A DNA stretch of 9,828 bases. Source: Bifidobacterium breve. GTDB lineage: Bacteria > Actinomycetota > Acidimicrobiia > Acidimicrobiales > Ilumatobacteraceae. The stretch covers positions 1-9,828 of the forward strand of contig CAMDER010000057.1 of the NCBI GenBank assembly GCA_945896935.1, read 5' to 3'. How positions within the stretch are numbered: position 1 is the stretch's first letter; each line of letters begins with the position of its first letter. Below are positions 5,981 to 9,828 of the stretch, one piece after another. The position numbers and the translations under genes were made by a program. Under the pieces are notes generated by a model. That model saw only the letters and a program-made list of their open reading frames with translations. It searched no databases and was not told the origin of the DNA.

Positions 5981-8900
5981 ATGACCGAGCGCCGTTATCC
6001 ACCCGTTGAATCTCAGCCTTCATTCCCAGCGATTGAAGCGATTGTCCTTGAACGTTGGAAGACCGATCACACTTTTGAAGAATCGGTCAATCAACGCGCT
6101 GCTGGACCCGATGGCGCCAACGAATTTGTTTTCTACGACGGTCCACCATTTGCTAATGGATTGCCCCACTACGGTCATCTGCTGACCGGATTTGTGAAAG
6201 ACGCAATCCCGCGTTATCGCACGATGAGGGGTGAGCGAGTTGATCGTCGATTCGGTTGGGATTGCCATGGTTTGCCGGCAGAAGTTGAAGCCGAAAAACA
6301 ATTAGGTATTTCTGGTCATCCCGAAGTTACCGAATTCGGTATTGAAAAGTTCAACGACTATTGCCGGACGAGTGTTCTGCGTTACACCAGCGAATGGGAA
6401 CGCTATGTCAATCGCCAGGCGCGTTGGGTCGACTTCGAAAATGATTACAAAACTCTCGACCTTCCCTATATGGAAAGTGTCATGTGGGCATTCAAGACTT
6501 TGCATGACAAAGGCTTGATCTACGAAGGCTTCCGAGTATTGGCGTATTGCTGGCGTTGTGAAACTCCGTTGAGCAATACCGAAACTCGTATGGATGACGT
6601 TTATCGCGATCGTCAAGACCCAGCATTGACCGTTAAATTCTCGTTGGCAACTGGCGAAAAGATTTTGGCCTGGACAACAACGCCATGGACATTGCCGTCA
6701 AATTTGGCGTTGGCGGTCAACCCCGATATCGACTACGCAGTCGTTGAATTGAACGGTGAGAAACTCATTTTGGCTGAAGCTCGTTTGGCTTCGTATGAGC
6801 GCGAACTAGGCGAAGCTGTACGAGTTGGAACCTTGAAGGGTTCTGAGTTGGTTGGGCGCACCTATACGCCACTCTTTAATTATTTCGCTGATACTCCATC
6901 GGCCTTCCAGGTTCTTGGCGCAGACTTCGTGACCACAGAAGATGGAACGGGCGTCGTGCACATGGCTCCGGGATTTGGTGAGGATGATCAGATCGTGTGT
7001 CTCGCAGCAGGTATTGAAACAATTTGTCCGATGGACAGTCACGGCTGTTATACCGCTGAGGTTCCCGATTGGGCGGGCACTCACGTCTTTGAAGCGAATC
7101 CATTAGTCATCAAACACCTCAAGCAAGACGGTGTCGTTCTTCGTCACGATAGTTACGACCACTCGTACCCGCATTGCTGGCGCTGTGCAGAGCCTTTGGT
7201 ATATCGCGCGATTTCGTCGTGGTTTGTTGAAGTAACCGCGGTAAAAGTTCGCATGCTCGAATTGAACCAACAAATTACTTGGGTTCCCGAACATCTGAAG
7301 GAAGGGTCGTTCGGCAAATGGTTAGCGAACGCCCGAGACTGGTCAATCAGTCGTAATCGTTTTTGGGGTTCACCGATTCCGGTTTGGAAGAGCGATGACC
7401 CCGCGTATCCGCGGCTTGATGTCTATGGCAGCCTCGCCGAAATTGAACGCGACTTCGGTGTTGTCGTCACCGATCTGCATCGTCCTGCGGTTGATGATTT
7501 AGTTCGGTCTAACCCCGACGACCCGACGGGTCAGTCGATGATGCGCCGAGTACCCGAAGTTCTTGACTGCTGGTTCGAGAGTGGTTCAATGCCATTCGCT
7601 CAAGTGCATTATCCATTCGAGAACACCACTTGGTTTGAACAGCACTATCCAGGCGACTTCATTGTTGAGTACATCGGTCAAACCCGCGGTTGGTTCTATA
7701 CCTTGCATGTTTTGGCGACCGCTTTGTTTGATCGACCAGCATTTTCAACCTGTGTGAGTCACGGAATTGTTCTTGGTGATGATGGACAGAAAATGTCTAA
7801 GAGCCTGCGTAACTATCCCGATCCGATGGTTGTCTTTGACACCTACGGTGCTGACGCGATGCGTTGGTACTTGCTGTCGTCGGCGATTTTGCGCGGATCC
7901 GACTTCTCGGTGACCGAAGCCGGCATACGCGAGACCGTGCGCCAGGTTTTGTTGCCGATGTGGAACTCGTGGTATTTCTTAAGTTTGTACGCCAATGCCG
8001 AAGGGGTATCGGGAACGTTCCGCACGGACTCGACAAACATTCTTGACCGCTACATCTTGGCTAAATCGGCGCAAATGGTTGAACGAGTAACTCACGATCT
8101 AGATGCGTACGATCTTTTCTCGGCATGTTCGGGTGTGCGTGACTTCTTAGATGTCTTAACGAATTGGTATATCCGCCGTTCACGCGATCGTTTCTGGGAA
8201 GGCGATCAAGATGCGATTGATACGTTGCACACGGTTCTTGAAATTCTGTGTCGCGTCTCTGCCCCCATGTTGCCGCTCTTGTCAGACACTATTTATTCTG
8301 GATTAACCGGTGATCGCTCAGTGCATCTCACCGATTGGCCGACTACCAATAATTTGCCCAACGATGTCGAACTTGTTCGTGCGATGGATCGCGTGCGCGA
8401 AGTTTGTTCGGTTGCATTGTCCATTCGCAAAGCCCATAGTCGTCGCGTACGTTTGCCGCTATCCGAACTTGCGGTCTCACATCCCGATTCATCTGAATTG
8501 GCTTCATTCATTGACATCATCGCTGACGAAGTCAACGTGAAAAAAGTGACCCTAACGACTGAAATTACTGGAGCGGCTGCAGCTGTCTTGCAAGTTATTC
8601 CTGGCGCTCTTGGGCCACGACTTGGTGGACGCACGCAAGATGTCATCAAAGCGGTGAAGTCAGGTGACTGGCGTCAAGACGGCGACCAAGTTTTTGCCGG
8701 AGATATCGAACTTTTCGCTGGGGAGTACAACCTCAAGATGGTCGCGGCTGAAGGAACAGCAAGCAGCGCCCTAGGTGATGGTCTTGGCATGGTGGCACTC
8801 GATATTGAAATCACTCCCGAACTCGCCGCCGAAGGCACTGCTCGTGACTTGATTCGATTGGTGCAACAAGCTCGCCGCGAAGCCGATCTTGAAGTGAGCG

Positions 8901-9085
8901 ATCGCATCGAGCTGACTTTGGGAGTTTCCGAATCGGTACGACGTCAAGTTCAACCGTTTATTGACGAACTTGCCCGCGAAACTTTGGCACAATCTGTGCA
9001 CTGGGGACCAGGGACAACAAACGCGACTTTGGATGATGAAGACATATATATCGGTGTCGTTCGCGTTGATATGCCCCCGAGATAG
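5981..9085 (+). CDS. ileS: Isoleucyl-tRNA synthetase, eukaryote-like (IleS2) type
   Basis: IleS charges tRNA-Ile with isoleucine in the cytoplasm. The 1034-residue class Ia enzyme has the first half of the active site in FYDGPPFANGLPHYGH (HIGH-like HYGH at 63-66), GWDCHGLPAE (usually PVE), a CWRC pair at 190-193, WTTTPWTLPSNLAL at the start of the CP1 editing domain, and GTGVVHMAPGFGEDD in the editing pocket. A second CWRC lies at 399-402, then DWSISRNRFWGSPIPVW, DCWFESGSMPFA and KMSKS at 604-608. An anticodon-binding domain and a long C-terminal region complete it. The HYGH form, RRFGWDCHG context and length (mycobacterial IleS is about the same size) place it in the IleS2 group, known for low sensitivity to mupirocin. 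The upstream gap is only 50 nt, too short for the T-box leader found before ileS in many actinobacteria, and has no strong Shine-Dalgarno site. Confidence 0.98.
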   Translation: MTERRYPPVESQPSFPAIEAIVLERWKTDHTFEESVNQRAAGPDGANEFVFYDGPPFANGLPHYGHLLTGFVKDAIPRYRTMRGERVDRRFGWDCHGLPAEVEAEKQLGISGHPEVTEFGIEKFNDYCRTSVLRYTSEWERYVNRQARWVDFENDYKTLDLPYMESVMWAFKTLHDKGLIYEGFRVLAYCWRCETPLSNTETRMDDVYRDRQDPALTVKFSLATGEKILAWTTTPWTLPSNLALAVNPDIDYAVVELNGEKLILAEARLASYERELGEAVRVGTLKGSELVGRTYTPLFNYFADTPSAFQVLGADFVTTEDGTGVVHMAPGFGEDDQIVCLAAGIETICPMDSHGCYTAEVPDWAGTHVFEANPLVIKHLKQDGVVLRHDSYDHSYPHCWRCAEPLVYRAISSWFVEVTAVKVRMLELNQQITWVPEHLKEGSFGKWLANARDWSISRNRFWGSPIPVWKSDDPAYPRLDVYGSLAEIERDFGVVVTDLHRPAVDDLVRSNPDDPTGQSMMRRVPEVLDCWFESGSMPFAQVHYPFENTTWFEQHYPGDFIVEYIGQTRGWFYTLHVLATALFDRPAFSTCVSHGIVLGDDGQKMSKSLRNYPDPMVVFDTYGADAMRWYLLSSAILRGSDFSVTEAGIRETVRQVLLPMWNSWYFLSLYANAEGVSGTFRTDSTNILDRYILAKSAQMVERVTHDLDAYDLFSACSGVRDFLDVLTNWYIRRSRDRFWEGDQDAIDTLHTVLEILCRVSAPMLPLLSDTIYSGLTGDRSVHLTDWPTTNNLPNDVELVRAMDRVREVCSVALSIRKAHSRRVRLPLSELAVSHPDSSELASFIDIIADEVNVKKVTLTTEITGAAAAVLQVIPGALGPRLGGRTQDVIKAVKSGDWRQDGDQVFAGDIELFAGEYNLKMVAAEGTASSALGDGLGMVALDIEITPELAAEGTARDLIRLVQQARREADLEVSDRIELTLGVSESVRRQVQPFIDELARETLAQSVHWGPGTTNATLDDEDIYIGVVRVDMPPR

Positions 9086-9121
9086 TTCAATTTGCGGGTA
9101 TCCTGCCCAACCACACGAGTG

Positions 9122-9128
9122 AAAAGGA
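9122..9128 (+). promoter_or_regulatory. Ribosome binding site deciding the start of the lysine-rich gene
   Basis: AAAAGGA ends 8 nt before ATG 9137, the start of the lysine-rich frame. An out-of-frame ATG at 9132 is only 3 nt from this site and opens a 104-residue Arg/Leu-rich shadow frame. Spacing therefore selects 9137. Confidence 0.7.
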
Positions 9129-9136
9129 CATATGCA

Positions 9137-9828
9137 ATGGCTAGCAAAACCGTCAAGAAGCCTGCTCCTGCCAAGAAGTCAACTGCTCAAAAAGCCCCTG
9201 CCAAGAAGGCGGCGCCGGCGAAGAAGAAGGCTGTGCCTGCTAAGAAGGTCGTCCCTGCGAAGAAGGCTGCAAAGAAGGCCGTTCCTACGAAGAAGAAGGC
9301 TGCTCCTGTCAAGAAGGTTGCACTGGCGAAGAAGAAGGCTGCTCCTGTCAAGAAGGTTGCACCAGCGAAGAAGAAGGCTGTGCCTGCTAAGAAGGTCGTC
9401 CCTGCGAAGAAGGCTGCGCCTGCGAAGAAGAAGGCTGCACCAGTAAAGAAGAAGGCTGTGCCTGTCAAGAAGGTCGTTCCTGTCAAGAAGGTTGCACCAG
9501 AAAAGAAGAAGGCTGCGCCTGTCAAGAAGGTCGTTCCTGTCAAGAAGGCTGCACCAGCAAAGCCGGTCGCCATGGCACCAGTGAAGGCTCCACCAGTACC
9601 GAAAAGGGTGGCCAAGCCTGTTTTCGTGAAGCCGCCGGTACCGGGCAAAAAAGCCGTCACAAAAGACGGAATTATTGCTAATAAAGATTTTGACCTGACG
9701 TTTATACGTAGTCAGCGGGCCTCATTACTTGAGCAACGCGCTCGTCTGTTGGGTCGCGCAGTGAGTCTTGAAAATGAATTAGAAAAACTCATCGAAGAAG
9801 CGGGCATGGGTGACGATCAATTCGACGA
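9137..9828 (+). CDS. Lysine-rich (histone H1-like) protein with DksA/TraR-type C-terminal region (3' partial)
   Basis: This frame runs off the right edge; 230 residues are visible. Residues 1-150 are an almost pure K/A/P/V repeat (APAKK, APVKK, KKKA units) with about 53 lysines and a single acidic residue (Glu122), like the H1-type tails of bacterial DNA-binding proteins. A Pro-rich hinge follows (about 150-175), then a charged helical region from about 185: FIRSQRASLLEQRARLLGRA, continuing to LEKLIEEAGMGDDQFD. The spacing of Leu-Glu pairs and the closing GD.QFD resemble the coiled coil of DksA/TraR-like zinc-finger proteins just before their zinc finger. That finger would lie outside the window, so the family call is inferred. 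It may be a nucleoid-bound transcription factor contacting the RNA polymerase secondary channel. A DksA/TraR-like gene after ileS is, from memory, a common arrangement in Acidimicrobiia. Lys is encoded largely by AAG. Confidence 0.8.
   Translation, partial: MASKTVKKPAPAKKSTAQKAPAKKAAPAKKKAVPAKKVVPAKKAAKKAVPTKKKAAPVKKVALAKKKAAPVKKVAPAKKKAVPAKKVVPAKKAAPAKKKAAPVKKKAVPVKKVVPVKKVAPEKKKAAPVKKVVPVKKAAPAKPVAMAPVKAPPVPKRVAKPVFVKPPVPGKKAVTKDGIIANKDFDLTFIRSQRASLLEQRARLLGRAVSLENELEKLIEEAGMGDDQFD
9155..9565 (+). repeat. In-frame Lys-Ala-Pro-Val coding repeat with long exact duplications
   Basis: The purine-rich region repeats AAGAAG-centred units. Exact direct repeats include 53 bp (9218-9270 and 9365-9417, offset 147), 36 bp (9288-9323 and 9327-9362, offset 39) and 32 bp (9460-9491 and 9517-9548, offset 57). 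All offsets are multiples of three, so the frame is kept. Identity extends to third codon positions, which points to recent DNA duplication and likely length variation between strains. Confidence 0.9.

Noticed and set aside
9066..9104. Promoter for the lysine-rich gene (TTGATA at 9066-9071 and TATCCT at 9099-9104)
   Set aside because: The spacing is 27 nt, far from the usual 16-18. TATCCT alone, with no -35, is too weak to call.
9132..9446. Arg/Leu-rich 104-codon frame on the plus strand
   Set aside because: It is the lysine repeat read in another frame; its ATG is only 3 nt from the ribosome binding site and it ends inside the true gene.
9155..9565. CRISPR-like or non-coding tandem repeat array
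   Set aside because: Repeat offsets are multiples of three, there are no unique spacers, and the frame stays open and runs into a normal protein region, so it is coding.
9187..9660. Minus-strand frame of 157 codons with Gly/Ala/Thr/Phe repeats that looks membrane-like
   Set aside because: It is the complement of the AAG-rich lysine repeat (CTT/TTC codons give Leu/Phe) and has no independent support.

Overview
The window looks like chromosomal DNA from an actinobacterium, most likely class Acidimicrobiia or a relative. FtsZ carries the actinobacterial AGEGGGTGTG form of the tubulin signature. There is no ftsA between ftsQ and ftsZ, while sepF follows downstream. The isoleucyl-tRNA synthetase is of the eukaryote-like (IleS2) type. 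The gene after ileS is a lysine-rich protein that runs into a DksA/TraR-like coiled coil. Base composition looks near 50% GC by eye, which would suit a free-living aquatic member better than a high-GC soil one. The class-level assignment is inference.

All genes lie on the + strand. The left part (1-3118) is the end of a division and cell-wall (dcw) cluster: murC (5' end cut off by the window), murB and ftsQ, joined by start/stop overlaps and so probably co-translated. A 197-bp gap (3119-3315) follows. It is the only sizeable non-coding stretch and holds several inverted repeats, a possible ftsZ promoter and a strong ftsZ ribosome binding site. Then come ftsZ, yggS (PLP-binding protein), sepF and yggT (3316-5930), which are tightly packed, and ileS (5981-9085). 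The last gene (from 9137) is cut by the right edge. It encodes an H1-histone-like lysine/alanine/proline repeat tail followed by the start of a DksA-type coiled coil.

The genes make a coherent growth module. MurC and MurB build UDP-MurNAc-peptide, FtsQ links the periplasmic divisome, FtsZ forms the ring, SepF ties the FtsZ C-terminal peptide to the membrane, and YggS and YggT are the usual small partners in this neighbourhood. IleS is a housekeeping neighbour.

I see no mobile element, CRISPR array, tRNA or rRNA, and no obviously new multi-gene system. The most interesting points are: the lysine-rich/DksA fusion with recently duplicated DNA repeats; an 18-bp tandem duplication that doubles the yggS start codon beside a perfect 8-bp hairpin; a possible leaderless promoter placing the sepF ATG at the transcript 5' end; the structured ftsQ-ftsZ gap; and altered motifs in the C-terminal domain of MurC. 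Genes from yggS to ileS lack recognisable Shine-Dalgarno sequences, whereas ftsQ, ftsZ and the last gene have good ones.
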